Shown here piece by piece: positions 25,884 through 35,623 of a stretch of DNA of 64,000 nt (the first letter of the stretch is position 1; every line of letters starts with the position of its first letter). The notes under the pieces are model-generated. The model saw nothing but the letters and a program-made list of their open reading frames with translations, did not search any database and was not told where the DNA came from. The position numbers and the translations under genes were made by a program. The DNA comes from Geobacillus vulcani PSS1 (lineage in GTDB: Bacteria; Bacillota; Bacilli; Bacillales; Anoxybacillaceae), in NCBI RefSeq assembly GCF_000733845.1, contig NZ_JPOI01000001.1, positions 248,001 to 312,000 on the forward strand, read 5' to 3'.

Positions 25884-28706
25884 CTATACCTCCTCCACAT
25901 AGGACACTTCTTCAAACGTGAGGCTAACCGTATTCCCGTACATCTCATCGTCAAATGGCAGTTGAAACACATGGCAGAACATTTTCCTTCCTCTTGCATC
26001 GCGATAGCAGAGTGTATTTTTGGAGTGAATCAGCTTCTCAAGCGCTTCTTTGTCGCCGCTGTCTTTAAGCAAAGTGATCTTCACACTCACACTTCTCTGT
26101 TCTGTGTCATCATACTCCGCAACCGGCAATCTTCGTCCTGCAAATTGCATCATTGCCGCAGTTGGTTGCCAATTTTCGCTGCGGTCGCTGATGAGACGGA
26201 ATTGATGCAGTGTCCCCGCTGGATTGTCCGCTTCGTGCAGCCAAATTCCTTGCAAAGAAATAGACTCACTAACTATCAAGCTATCGGCATATGTTCCATT
26301 TGCCCCCCAAGCACGAACGAAATACTCATATACTTGCCCGCTTGCTGGCGTGTAGTCAATAAAAGAAGCATCTGTCGGTATATTCGTTGTGATTCTCGTC
26401 CATGATGTTTCACCTTGTTTTCGTCGGTATACCTCGTTGTAGGATACGTTCGGCTGCGTTCCGGTCGGTGTTGGGTTGTCGATCGTAAGCATGATCGTTC
26501 CTTCCGCTTTGGCTGTCGTGACAACCGGAACGGCTGGCGGTGTGTAGGAAACATGGATGTTGACAGTGACGAAATCAGACCAAATCCCGTCAGCATTCTT
26601 AATGGCCAGCTGAATCCTGTAATCTGTGTTGTTTGCCAAGTTGTATTGAATGGTCTGCGCCTTGTTTGTACTGTTTACTTGCACTTCCCATAGCAAGTTA
26701 TTGTTGCTATCTAGCAATTTCACATCATAAGCAACTTGCCCCACACTCGACCATTGAACGACAGGATTGGCCACAGGGACGGTTGCGCCGTTGCTGGGAT
26801 CGGTGATAGTTGGACTCGTTGGTTTATCCCCTGCGAAGAATGTTTGAATGTTGGAATACGGACTTGATAATCCTGGTTGGTCATACGTCCTAACCTGCCA
26901 TTCAATCGTGCCACGCGGGAATGTATTAGCTGGCGCATCCCAGTATTGGTTCGTCGTCACTTGTGTCACTGTGTTCCATGTTTGCGTTCCCTGCTGCCGC
27001 CATTGTAAATCGAATTTCGCTTGTGGATCGTTGTTCGCATCATTGTGTTGCCACGACAAACGGATTACGGACGCTCTGTCTCTTGGTACTCCTCCACTTG
27101 GAGCAAGGTTCGTTGGCACGGCTGGTGCTTGGTTGTGCTGTATCGTGAACACGCCATTCGATTCGTCCCACGCACCATAGGATGTCCCATCATAAGCACG
27201 GATACGGATTTTCGCAAGTGACGTTTCAGGTTCGTTGGTAAAATCATACGTGTACGATGTTGCGCCCGGCGTAGTTAATGCAACGATGTCTTTCCAAGTT
27301 TGTCCGTTGTTGAGTGATAGTTGAATTTGGTATCGTAGAGAGCCTTGCACTGTTTCAGCGTCGGTTGCTGGATTCCATGTAATCGTATGTTGCGCGTTCC
27401 ACGTTTCCCCACCGTTTGGTGCTGTCACGGTTGGGGCGGTTGGTGGTTCGTTGTAGGTTATTTCCAAATACGGGCCGTTATAACTTGTGTTTTCACTAGA
27501 TGCAAAGTATGAATAACCACCATCATTAGTAGCACTGGTCCATCTTAAAGAGATACCCTTAAAAGTTCCACCATTTGCATAATGTTGGATACATTCTTTT
27601 ACAGGTATAGAACCCCATGTCCCGGGGGCAGTAAAATCACCTCGCAAACCGGGATTTCCTACATCTTGAAAGGAAGGTTGGGAATTGAAATTAACACCCC
27701 CGTTTTCACTCCAATCAGAGGTTATAACATATGGTTTAAAGTTATACCAACTAGATGCCCCAAAATCGCCTATTTTGTATATTTTTAAATAAGCGCTTGT
27801 GATAACCTTACCTAGAATAGAGGTTGGCATAGTCCATTGAAGATAAGCAATATACTGTATGCCATTATAATATCCAACATATATAGTTTCACTTGTATCG
27901 TAATTAGTACTTGTATATAAACTACTAACGAATGTATCACTTACAGCTTCGATTGTTTGAACTGTCGGGTCAATCTTAATCGGATAAACTAATCCCGTAA
28001 CATCGGCCGCTAAGTCAATAAATGTTTTATCCCCATCCCTCCGTATGGTTTGCGCAACATCCCGGCGCTCGCCGTTGGCATCTTGCAACCATGCAGGCTG
28101 TAATCGTATTTCCCCTGCTGTCAAATCATCCTCTAACGGTCCATCCACCTCAAAAGAAAAGGAAGAAGGCGCACGGTCACTTTTCAAAATGATTGTCTCT
28201 TTCACGCCGTTTGGCATGACTTCGAGACAAACATCTGTATCATTCCATGCGTCCTGATAGTGAACGCAGTTCTTTTTCCCTTCCTCCAAATAGCCTTTCG
28301 CTGGGCTGGCTCCGACCGGGATGAATCGCAGCTTGGTTGCCCCCTTCCCGATCGTATACCCCCGTTTAAAGTTTTTTGGAATCCGGCAGTCAAACGGCAC
28401 CTTCAACCCTTGATAGTCCATCATGTCACGGTCAAGGATGCCCTTTCTCTTCATCCGTTTCGCCGCATCTTTCATGATTCGGAACACGTCGGCCCCTTCT
28501 CTAGCAACAGGGAAATCCACTTGGTCCAAATCGGCTTCGTCATACAAGTCTGTGTCAATGTTGTGCCAATTCCCGTTTTCGTCCTGATAGTGAACATCGC
28601 CAGCATAAATTTCTGTAGTGTATGAGCCGTCGAAGTTGATCCATGTTTTGCTATTGCGAGTTCGTTTGTTGAGCATTTCCCCGACACGAAAATTTTGTGT
28701 TGGCAT
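25884..28706 (-). CDS. Tail fiber/tip protein with DNRLRE and fibronectin-like domains
   Basis: 940 residues in a modular order: N-terminal beta domain (1-245), a DNRLRE-type carbohydrate-binding-like module (about 248-415; TVQTIEAVSDTFVSS, YLQWTMPTS, AYLKIYKIG, YLEITYNEPP), four fibronectin III-like repeats (about 417-805; APTVTAPNGGETW, APAVPTNLAPSGG, SPTITDPSNGATV and PAVPVVTTA), and a C-terminal domain (about 805-940) resembling a distal-tail module. It probably forms the host-binding tip. The DNRLRE segment is clearly more AT-rich than its flanks, suggesting a module swap. Confidence 0.75.
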   Translation of the reverse strand: MPTQNFRVGEMLNKRTRNSKTWINFDGSYTTEIYAGDVHYQDENGNWHNIDTDLYDEADLDQVDFPVAREGADVFRIMKDAAKRMKRKGILDRDMMDYQGLKVPFDCRIPKNFKRGYTIGKGATKLRFIPVGASPAKGYLEEGKKNCVHYQDAWNDTDVCLEVMPNGVKETIILKSDRAPSSFSFEVDGPLEDDLTAGEIRLQPAWLQDANGERRDVAQTIRRDGDKTFIDLAADVTGLVYPIKIDPTVQTIEAVSDTFVSSLYTSTNYDTSETIYVGYYNGIQYIAYLQWTMPTSILGKVITSAYLKIYKIGDFGASSWYNFKPYVITSDWSENGGVNFNSQPSFQDVGNPGLRGDFTAPGTWGSIPVKECIQHYANGGTFKGISLRWTSATNDGGYSYFASSENTSYNGPYLEITYNEPPTAPTVTAPNGGETWNAQHTITWNPATDAETVQGSLRYQIQLSLNNGQTWKDIVALTTPGATSYTYDFTNEPETSLAKIRIRAYDGTSYGAWDESNGVFTIQHNQAPAVPTNLAPSGGVPRDRASVIRLSWQHNDANNDPQAKFDLQWRQQGTQTWNTVTQVTTNQYWDAPANTFPRGTIEWQVRTYDQPGLSSPYSNIQTFFAGDKPTSPTITDPSNGATVPVANPVVQWSSVGQVAYDVKLLDSNNNLLWEVQVNSTNKAQTIQYNLANNTDYRIQLAIKNADGIWSDFVTVNIHVSYTPPAVPVVTTAKAEGTIMLTIDNPTPTGTQPNVSYNEVYRRKQGETSWTRITTNIPTDASFIDYTPASGQVYEYFVRAWGANGTYADSLIVSESISLQGIWLHEADNPAGTLHQFRLISDRSENWQPTAAMMQFAGRRLPVAEYDDTEQRSVSVKITLLKDSGDKEALEKLIHSKNTLCYRDARGRKMFCHVFQLPFDDEMYGNTVSLTFEEVSYVEEV

Positions 28707-28720
28707 ATCGCCCCTCCCTC

Positions 28721-31700
28721 CTATGACTGACGTACTTTCATTCCGAGACGGTTGAAGAAGTCATTCACCGTTCGAATTTGCTCAAGGTCACTGACCGGAA
28801 TAGTGACGTTAATATTCACGTTCCCGTATCGAGACACGTTTGTTGTTTGAACTGTTCCGTATCCGCCGCCGGCCACGGCCATGCCTGGAACACTCGGAAT
28901 CGTCGCCTGCGCCATTCGGTTGGTTGCAGCCACCACAGCGCTGATATTGCCCGAAATCCCTTCTGCGAGGCCTGCTGGAATCCATTTCCCTAACTCCATC
29001 ATTACACGCGAAGGAGATTTTATTTGAAGGACATGCTTCATCGTATTCGCAACAGAATGCGCGATTTGTGCTACCTTCTGTTGAACCGGTTTTGTATCCA
29101 TTCCGCTCACAAGTCCTTGTGTTGCATTCTTTCCGACTTGAGACATACTGTTTGTGCCTGAGAGCGATGAAGAAATCGTGTTCTGCACAATGCTAGCAAT
29201 CTCTTGAGCTTTCTGGCGTAAAGGTTCCATCATTGAGTTCAATCCGTCAATGAGTCCTTTCATCGAGTTTTTGCCGATGTCAGCCATCGACGCGCTCATG
29301 AGATTGAGTTCATCCTTCGTTCCCTCTGTGATCTCCTTGATTTTTGCCATCCACTCGTTTTTGTGCAGTTCAAGCTCGGCTGCTGCTTGTGCTCGGAGTT
29401 GGGCGATTTTGTTGACATACTCAATCCGAGCCTGCTCAAGCTCGGCGTTCGCCGCCGCCCGCAACTGTTGGATTTTTGTCTGTGTATCCAACCGCATGCC
29501 TTCGAGTTCGCTAGTCGCTTGTGTGCGGGCCAAAGCATTTTTCTCTTTCCAGAGAGCCACATATTGTTGCAGTTCTTCATCAGAAAGAGAATTGAGTGCC
29601 GCGATTTCATCCACCGCTTTCGGGCCCATGTCTCGAAGTTCTTGAAGCAATCCTTCATCAATGCCTCGCGCTGCCAAGGAAACAATATTGGCTTGCCAAT
29701 CACGAAAAGCCGAAACTTGGTCAGATAGATTTTGAAGCAATCCCTTTCCTGTCACATCGTTTTTGCGCTTGAATTCATCGAACAGCCCTGCGAAGCTGTA
29801 CAATGATTTGGCTCGATCTTCGACGGCTTTCTCGTACTCTTCCGTCAGCTTGCGTTCATCTTCAGCAAGACGGACGTTGATTTCTTTGACCTTCTGTTCG
29901 TATTCTTCTTTAGCCTTGAGTTCATCCTGTTGTAAGCGCTCGTTGATTTCTTTCACTTGTTGAGCATATTCGTTGTTTGCTTCTAAAAGCTTATCGTTGA
30001 TTTCGTTTTTCACACGGTAGATTTCTCGTTCATAATACTCGCGCTCTTCTGTACCCTGTTTGTATTTTTTAATGTAACTTTCATAGAGTGTGAGTTCTTC
30101 TTTAAGAGAAAGGTCGTTGTAGTATTTCCGCTTGTCAATATACGCTTTCTCGTTCTCAAACTGTTGCTTGAGAAGTTCGTTTTTGACGCGGACAATTTGC
30201 TTTTCAATCTCAATTCGCTCTTTGGACCCCTCTTTGTATTTTTTGGAAAGAGCTTGCCAAGCCTTGAGCTCTTGGTCTAATGACAACTGACCTAGTGCTC
30301 GCTTATCCTCGATCGCTTTCTTCGCATCTTCAAACTGCTTTTTCGCAAGAGCCGCTTGCTCTTTTGCACGCTGATCCTCGACTTTCTTAATTTCCAGCTG
30401 TACTTTTCTGACTTGCTCTGGCAACTTGGCGTATTCTTTTTGGATTTTTCGAAGCTCAGCAATGTACTGAGAAGAATTGATTTTGCCGAGTTTAAAGTTC
30501 GTTTGCGCATTTGCGAAAGCTTCATTGAATGCTTTTTTATTTGCGTCGGTTAGTTGCTTTGCATATTTCTGCTGAATTCTATAAATTTCTTTATTAGTGC
30601 GCTCTACAGCATTAGGCACGGTTGCATACTGCTTTTTTAGCTTTTCAAATTCATCGATTGCCTGCTTTGCACTGATTTTTTTGGCATCAAAGCGATACTG
30701 GATATTGCGAAAAGCTTCTTCAAATGCATGTTTTGCTGCCGCTGCCGCTCTTCTCGCAGCTGCCTCTGCATCCTTTTTCTTCGATTCAATACCTTTGGCA
30801 AAGCCTTCTGTTGTATATTTACCTAACTTCTCTGTTTCACGAGAAGGAGAATGGATGTCGAGCACATTTCTAATGGTTGTCGTGACAGAATTAGCGATAC
30901 TTTTTACTTTTTCTACAACAGCTGAAGCCATCGAGGAGATGCCGTTAGCAAGGCCTTGAATGATGTCTTTTCCGATAGAGTATAAATTAATCCCTTTTAA
31001 GAAACTCACGGCGCTATTCCACATGCTTGTGATCGTGGACTTAATGCCGCTCATGATGGAAGAAACAGCGCTTTTCATAGAGGAAAATGCGTTGCTTACC
31101 GCTGATTTTGCAGTATTAACCGCGTTGGAAATAGCTGATTTAATTCCGTTCCAGATGGATGATGCTAGCGTTCGGATGCCGTTAAAAACAGATGATGTTG
31201 TAGACTTTATGTTCGACCATGTGGCGCTAACAAACCCTTTTATTGCAGAAACTGCGCCGGAAAATACTTGCTTGATTCCATTCCAGATAGAAGACAGGGC
31301 GTTTTTTAGGTTGTTAAAGATGGCTCTTGCATCGTTAGAAAGATTTTTAAAATCGCCTGTCACAAGGTCAATGATGAGAAGAACGGCACCGAGAAAGATG
31401 TTTTTAATTAAATTCCAAACACCAGAAAAATACTGTTTTAACCCGTTAAAAATTTGCTGCAAGCCGCCTTTCATGCCGTTAAACAGGTTGGTAATCCCGT
31501 TAACGAAAGGCATAATAATAGCAAGTGCTGTACTTTTAATGGCATTCCATACCGTAACAGTCACTTGCTTGATTGTTTGCCATGTAGACGATGTGAAGCT
31601 TTTGATATTGCTCCATGCGTTACCAAAAGATTGTTTAATGTTCTCTAATGTGGTACTGAACCATTCTTTAAGTGATCCCCATATTTCTGTTGCTTTCGCT

Positions 31701-33457
31701 TTAACCGTGTCCCAATTCTTCCACAACGCTACGCCTGCTACCGTAAGTCCTGCAATTGCCGCTACAGCAATACCAATTGGACCGGTGATGATTGCCATCG
31801 CTCCACCTGCCGCCGCAATTGCGCCAGATACCGCACCAAACGCAGTTGTAAGAGCGCCGATTCCGCTTGCTGCTGCACCGACGACGGCAAGTACTACGCC
31901 AATTGCCGCGACGATACCTGTCAGAACCGCAGCAACAGCTGCTCCGATGGCGATAAATTTTTGTGTTGCTGGAGAAAGACTATTGAATCTATCGATCAAT
32001 CCTTGCAGTACCTCTGCAATCTTCCTAATCGCTGGTGCTAAAGCATTTCCTATGCTGATTTGCGCCGTTTCAAAGGCACCACTCAGGTTTTCAAGTGCAC
32101 CTTTTAGATTGTCTTTCATTTTCTGCGCTGCTTCTTGGGATGCGCCGGCTGAATTTTCCAGTGATTTTGTATACTCTCTGATCTTTTGTGGTCCCGCCTC
32201 AATCAAGGTCAAAAAACCTGATGCCGCTTCCGTTCCTACCATCGCCGCAAGATTCGCAAGTTTTTGTGCCCTCGTCTGGCCGTTTAGGGATTCAGCAATG
32301 TTCTGGATCAAGTTAGCTAGGCCGACAAAGTTGCCTTTTGAATCCTCGATTTTGATGCCGAGCTTCTCCATCATTTTTGATGTTTCCTCGGATGGTTTGA
32401 GAAGCTGAATCAACCCGCCGCGCAGAGTTGTTCCGGCCTGCTCACCGCGAATCCCCGCATTCGACATGATTTCGGTCGCCGCAGCTAATTCCTCAAGGGA
32501 GATACCTAGGCTTTTTGCAATCGGCGCGGCGTATTTGAAAGTGTACTGCATATCCTGCACGCTCGCTGCCGAATCGTTCGCTGCTTGTGCGAGAACATCA
32601 GCCACACGGCTTGCTTCACTCGCGGATAACCCAAACGAATTCAATGCCGCTGAAACTGTATCTGCGACTAGCGCCATATCCTCACCAGATGCCTCTGCCG
32701 CCGCAATGACACCCGGCATGGCCGCGATAATCTGATTCGTTTTGTAACCCATCGTCGCCATAATTTCTTGTGCTTGGGCTACTTCTGTTGCGGATTTGGA
32801 AGTCGATGCACCAAGATCAAGAGCCGACTTTTTCAATTTCTCCAGTTCAGCTGGTGTAGCACCAGCAATGGCACCAACTCGGTCAATTTGCGCCTCAAAA
32901 TCCATTGATTTTTTGACCGCAAACCCTAATGCGCCACCAATTGCCGCCGTCGCCGCACCAAATGACAAAGCAATATTCTGTCCTGCTTGTTGCATTCTAC
33001 CGCCTACATCCTGAAGACGTTGCCCCACCTCATTCAGCTTGGCGTGCATTTTCTCCCAGGCTGTCGCGTTTTGGCTGACATCTTGTGATAGCTTATCCAG
33101 TTTGACGCTAGTTTGTTGGAGTTCGTTTTCGAGTTTTTTCAAATCTCCAACAGCCTTGTTGTACTGAATGAGCAACTTTTCTGTTTCGGCAGCCTCTCGT
33201 CCCTTTGTAGCCGCTGACTCTTCATATCGGCGCTTCAACTCTTGAACTCTCGCACTCTGCAAATCAATCTTTTTGGTCAACATATCTGACTTCGCACGCA
33301 AGCCTTCAAGAGTATTTTCAAATCCTTTTATTGAACCGCCGGCCGCTTTAAATTCGCTTTCAACAGCTTTCAGTTTCCGGTTTATTTCTGCAAGACTGCG
33401 CGTGAAATCAGCACTATCTAAACCAAGCGATACACGCAATACGCCAACCTCTGCCAT
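28721..33457 (-). CDS. Tail tape measure protein
   Basis: 1578 residues, the longest gene, downstream of the tail chaperone pair. An N-terminal coiled coil (SLAEINRKLKAVESEFKAA) is followed by the TP901-type tape-measure core (TSKSATEVAQAQEIMATMGY), hydrophobic segments near 530-600, amphipathic SIWNGIK-type repeats (about 730-850) and four 60-65-residue charged helical repeats (about 905-1155). Tape measure proteins set tail length and help DNA entry; about 1.6 thousand residues predicts a long non-contractile tail. RBS GAGGAGGTG. Confidence 0.9.
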   Translation of the reverse strand: MAEVGVLRVSLGLDSADFTRSLAEINRKLKAVESEFKAAGGSIKGFENTLEGLRAKSDMLTKKIDLQSARVQELKRRYEESAATKGREAAETEKLLIQYNKAVGDLKKLENELQQTSVKLDKLSQDVSQNATAWEKMHAKLNEVGQRLQDVGGRMQQAGQNIALSFGAATAAIGGALGFAVKKSMDFEAQIDRVGAIAGATPAELEKLKKSALDLGASTSKSATEVAQAQEIMATMGYKTNQIIAAMPGVIAAAEASGEDMALVADTVSAALNSFGLSASEASRVADVLAQAANDSAASVQDMQYTFKYAAPIAKSLGISLEELAAATEIMSNAGIRGEQAGTTLRGGLIQLLKPSEETSKMMEKLGIKIEDSKGNFVGLANLIQNIAESLNGQTRAQKLANLAAMVGTEAASGFLTLIEAGPQKIREYTKSLENSAGASQEAAQKMKDNLKGALENLSGAFETAQISIGNALAPAIRKIAEVLQGLIDRFNSLSPATQKFIAIGAAVAAVLTGIVAAIGVVLAVVGAAASGIGALTTAFGAVSGAIAAAGGAMAIITGPIGIAVAAIAGLTVAGVALWKNWDTVKAKATEIWGSLKEWFSTTLENIKQSFGNAWSNIKSFTSSTWQTIKQVTVTVWNAIKSTALAIIMPFVNGITNLFNGMKGGLQQIFNGLKQYFSGVWNLIKNIFLGAVLLIIDLVTGDFKNLSNDARAIFNNLKNALSSIWNGIKQVFSGAVSAIKGFVSATWSNIKSTTSSVFNGIRTLASSIWNGIKSAISNAVNTAKSAVSNAFSSMKSAVSSIMSGIKSTITSMWNSAVSFLKGINLYSIGKDIIQGLANGISSMASAVVEKVKSIANSVTTTIRNVLDIHSPSRETEKLGKYTTEGFAKGIESKKKDAEAAARRAAAAAKHAFEEAFRNIQYRFDAKKISAKQAIDEFEKLKKQYATVPNAVERTNKEIYRIQQKYAKQLTDANKKAFNEAFANAQTNFKLGKINSSQYIAELRKIQKEYAKLPEQVRKVQLEIKKVEDQRAKEQAALAKKQFEDAKKAIEDKRALGQLSLDQELKAWQALSKKYKEGSKERIEIEKQIVRVKNELLKQQFENEKAYIDKRKYYNDLSLKEELTLYESYIKKYKQGTEEREYYEREIYRVKNEINDKLLEANNEYAQQVKEINERLQQDELKAKEEYEQKVKEINVRLAEDERKLTEEYEKAVEDRAKSLYSFAGLFDEFKRKNDVTGKGLLQNLSDQVSAFRDWQANIVSLAARGIDEGLLQELRDMGPKAVDEIAALNSLSDEELQQYVALWKEKNALARTQATSELEGMRLDTQTKIQQLRAAANAELEQARIEYVNKIAQLRAQAAAELELHKNEWMAKIKEITEGTKDELNLMSASMADIGKNSMKGLIDGLNSMMEPLRQKAQEIASIVQNTISSSLSGTNSMSQVGKNATQGLVSGMDTKPVQQKVAQIAHSVANTMKHVLQIKSPSRVMMELGKWIPAGLAEGISGNISAVVAATNRMAQATIPSVPGMAVAGGGYGTVQTTNVSRYGNVNINVTIPVSDLEQIRTVNDFFNRLGMKVRQS

Positions 33458-33472
33458 ATTTTCACCTCCTCG

Positions 33473-33987
33473 CTAGAAAAGAACTTGGTCAATGAATCCC
33501 GTTTGTGTTTCCTCTTGTTCACTGGTACCGTGCATTTTTCTATGGACATCGCAAAGTGCAAAAAATTTCCGTGGTGTACAACGCCAAAAATCCTTCTCAT
33601 TCATTCCTAAAACCACTGTTCCGGCGTACAAAAGCAAAGGCCAATCCCAACCTTTTTCCTCAAGATCGGGATTGGCCTCTAGTTTTTTGGTTCAGGAAGA
33701 GCAGTATTCATCGCCTCCGCAACTGCCTGCGCCAACTCAGAAATATTTGCAATATCAATCATTTTTCCTACTTCTTTTTCTGTCAGGCTCTCATCTTCAT
33801 GCAACAAACCGGCCCACAACAAAGTACGAAGCGCCTTCATCGAGACATTTTCAAGCGCTTTAAAAGCTTCTGTTATGCTACCGAATTTATCCTCAATCTC
33901 ACAAAAAGCGTTTAAGTCAAAGACAAGATGCCGTTCTTTATCCAACTGAACAGGAATTTTCTTCACTTTCACATCTTTCACTGACAT
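33473..33987 (-). CDS. Tail assembly chaperone, -1 frameshift product (gpGT type)
   Basis: The 102-residue chaperone frame (stop at 33679) can be extended by a -1 shift on A-AAA-AAC at 33688-33682. This gives 69 further residues (LEANPDLEEKGWDWPLLLYA and so on) ending at the TAG 33475-33473, just before the tape-measure ribosome site. The total is about 171 residues. The extension has no start codon of its own. In lambda-like and many Gram-positive siphoviruses the frameshifted GT protein binds the tape measure while G binds the tail tube; gene order here matches exactly. Confidence 0.85.
33639..33688 (-). promoter_or_regulatory. Programmed -1 ribosomal frameshift signal
   Basis: On the minus strand the slippery heptamer AAAAAAC (33688-33682) is in the A-AAA-AAC register of the zero frame. 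It is followed after 4 nt by GGCCAATCCC (33677-33668), which pairs perfectly with GGGATTGGCC (33648-33639) across a 19-nt loop. Slippery site, spacer and 10-bp stem are the classic arrangement. Confidence 0.9.
33679..33987 (-). CDS. Tail assembly chaperone, zero-frame product (gpG type)
   Basis: 102 residues, mostly helical and acidic (FDLNAFCEIEDKFGSITEAF, LTEKEVGKMIDIANISELAQ), as in phage tail assembly chaperones. It follows the major tail protein gene and its terminator hairpin, and precedes the tape measure gene. Most ribosomes should stop at 33679; a minority shift to make the longer form. RBS AGGAGG. Confidence 0.85.
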   Translation of the reverse strand: MSVKDVKVKKIPVQLDKERHLVFDLNAFCEIEDKFGSITEAFKALENVSMKALRTLLWAGLLHEDESLTEKEVGKMIDIANISELAQAVAEAMNTALPEPKN

Positions 33988-34010
33988 AAAATCTCCTCCT
34001 TTTGAAACTT

Positions 34011-34033
34011 AAAAAGGCAGCACTAGGCTGCCT
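34011..34033 (-). terminator. Hairpin after the major tail protein gene
   Basis: AGGCAGC and GCTGCCT pair around a 5-nt loop, followed on the minus strand by TTTTAAG. It probably lowers read-through from the abundant tail-tube message into the chaperone and tape-measure genes. Confidence 0.7.
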
Positions 34034-34039
34034 CTTTCA

Positions 34040-34924
34040 TTATGCAGTTGTAAACTTGCGAACCTGTGCTTGAGCCATGTAGTTGCCCGCCAAATCGCGT
34101 ACACCTGTCGTTGCAATGATTCGGTACGCCGTTGCCGCAGAAAGGTTGGCGCTTGGCGTGAATGTGATTGTTGTTTTGTCGGCGCTTTGAGAAAGAGTAC
34201 CTGCCACAACGGAACCATCACTATCCTTGATGACCATGAAGTTCGAAGCATTCACGCACTCAGGGGCAATCGCTTCACTGAAAATCCATTGTACTGTTGT
34301 AGAAACAGCAACAGACGTCGCGTTGTTAGCTGGCACCGTATTGCTCAATGTAGGCGGCGTCGTATCCGCAGTCACGTTCACAACAGCGTTGAACCACGTA
34401 GCCGCTTGCGTGAATCCTGCTTCATCTTCATCGCCAATTGCTTGCCACACACCGTCATAATCACGTTTAACGAATGTCCCCTTCAATTTAGGCGTTTGGA
34501 ACGAAGGTTTGTCTTCTTTTGTTTTGTACTCTTGTTCAGGAGTTTCAAAACGACCTTTGTAAAGCCACACATAACGATATTTACCGTTACTTTTTTGACT
34601 ACGGAATCCAATCGCAACATACGGCGCCACGTCATCAGCATCTTTGACGAGAACACCATTCGATATCGTATGGCCAAGAAGTGCTGCTTGAACTGACAAC
34701 GGAAGGTCTTTTGCCTCAAGTTCAACTTCGATTTCTCCAAGCGATGTGACCGTCTCGGATGGACCGTCATCTGCATAGAGAGTCTGTGTATCGACCTTTG
34801 GAGAAATCTTCGCATTGATCGCCCCTGCAATCTTGACTGGTGTCTGATAAGCAACACCCGTCGAATCATCCTTCGTTAAAATCGCATAATAAAGATCACG
34901 TAAACCTACTTGCACTCCTGGCAT
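34040..34924 (-). CDS. Major tail (tube) protein with C-terminal Ig-like domain
   Basis: 294 residues. Residues 1-190 resemble phi13-like major tail proteins (VQVGLRDLYYAILTKDD, GEIEVELEAKDLPLS, KYRYVWLYKGRFETPEQEY). Residues about 195-294 form a Big_5/SbsA-type Ig-like domain (PPTLSNTVPANNATSVAV, YRIIATTGVRDLAGN). Such decorations project from the tail tube and may bind cell walls weakly. The gene lies between the tail terminator gene and the chaperones. Confidence 0.85.
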   Translation of the reverse strand: MPGVQVGLRDLYYAILTKDDSTGVAYQTPVKIAGAINAKISPKVDTQTLYADDGPSETVTSLGEIEVELEAKDLPLSVQAALLGHTISNGVLVKDADDVAPYVAIGFRSQKSNGKYRYVWLYKGRFETPEQEYKTKEDKPSFQTPKLKGTFVKRDYDGVWQAIGDEDEAGFTQAATWFNAVVNVTADTTPPTLSNTVPANNATSVAVSTTVQWIFSEAIAPECVNASNFMVIKDSDGSVVAGTLSQSADKTTITFTPSANLSAATAYRIIATTGVRDLAGNYMAQAQVRKFTTA

Positions 34925-34928
34925 AATT

Positions 34929-35264
34929 CTATTCCTCCCTTTCTTCTACATAAGAAAACCGGAGCACCTTGTGATAGATTTTGGTGTCCGGTTCATATAG
35001 CTCGGTTTCGGTTGTCCGGCGAAATCCCGTCGCGGTCAGTAGGTCTTTGACCTGTTGAACAATTGACGTATAGTCACCTTTTGACCACACATCCACTTGT
35101 ATGAAATGCGCTGTTTGCTGTTCTCCATCGTCTGCATTGAGCGCTGAGAATTGGTTATACTCAAAGAACGTGATATAGGTCGTTGCTGGGCCGTTGTACG
35201 TTTGAAATGCAACAGGAACACCTATGGGCTTTAATGTATCGAGAATCAATTTGTTCAGACTCAT
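34929..35264 (-). CDS. Tail terminator / completion protein (DUF3168-like)
   Basis: 111 residues with an alpha-beta pattern (LNKLILDTLKPIGVPVAFQ, FIQVDVWSKGDYTSIVQQV, YHKVLRFSYVEE) typical of the small protein that caps siphovirus tails. It overlaps the HK97-gp10-like gene by 4 bases. Confidence 0.65.
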   Translation of the reverse strand: MSLNKLILDTLKPIGVPVAFQTYNGPATTYITFFEYNQFSALNADDGEQQTAHFIQVDVWSKGDYTSIVQQVKDLLTATGFRRTTETELYEPDTKIYHKVLRFSYVEEREE

Positions 35265-35623
35265 AGCCCTAACCCTCTACGAATGACGTCCGACATTTTC
35301 TGCTGCACTTGCTCTTTGTTTTCTTCAAAAGCCGGCTGCAAAAAAGGTCGCGCTGCCATCTTCGTCGTTCCGAATTCAAGAAAAAGACCGTAGAAACGAT
35401 CCCGATCCGGTCCGATATCGACAGTTCCATCTTCTTTCACATCAGAAATAACGATGTTTTCAGCAAGTTTTCCCGTGTCTCGTGGAGCTTTTTGCGAAGC
35501 CGCTTCCTGAACCACTTTTGCACCCGCCATAAGTGCCTCTTGTTTGACTTGCTCAGCCTCGTTCCCCAACGTTTCCAACTTCTTTAACAACTCTTGCATC
35601 CCCTCTAATTTAAAGCCCATCAC
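35261..35623 (-). CDS. HK97 gp10-like tail/head-tail protein
   Basis: 120 residues. EGMQELLKKLETLGNEAEQV, PRDTGKLAENIV and FLEFGTTKMAARPFLQPAF are the hallmark segments of the HK97-gp10 family. It acts in head-tail joining. Four-base overlaps on both sides show tight coupling. Confidence 0.85.
   Translation of the reverse strand: MMGFKLEGMQELLKKLETLGNEAEQVKQEALMAGAKVVQEAASQKAPRDTGKLAENIVISDVKEDGTVDIGPDRDRFYGLFLEFGTTKMAARPFLQPAFEENKEQVQQKMSDVIRRGLGL

Noticed and set aside
30960..32408. A 482-codon plus-strand frame opposite the tape measure gene
   Set aside because: The minus-strand tape measure protein is clearly real. The opposite frame is a by-product of its Ala/Ile-rich codons, with no ribosome site.
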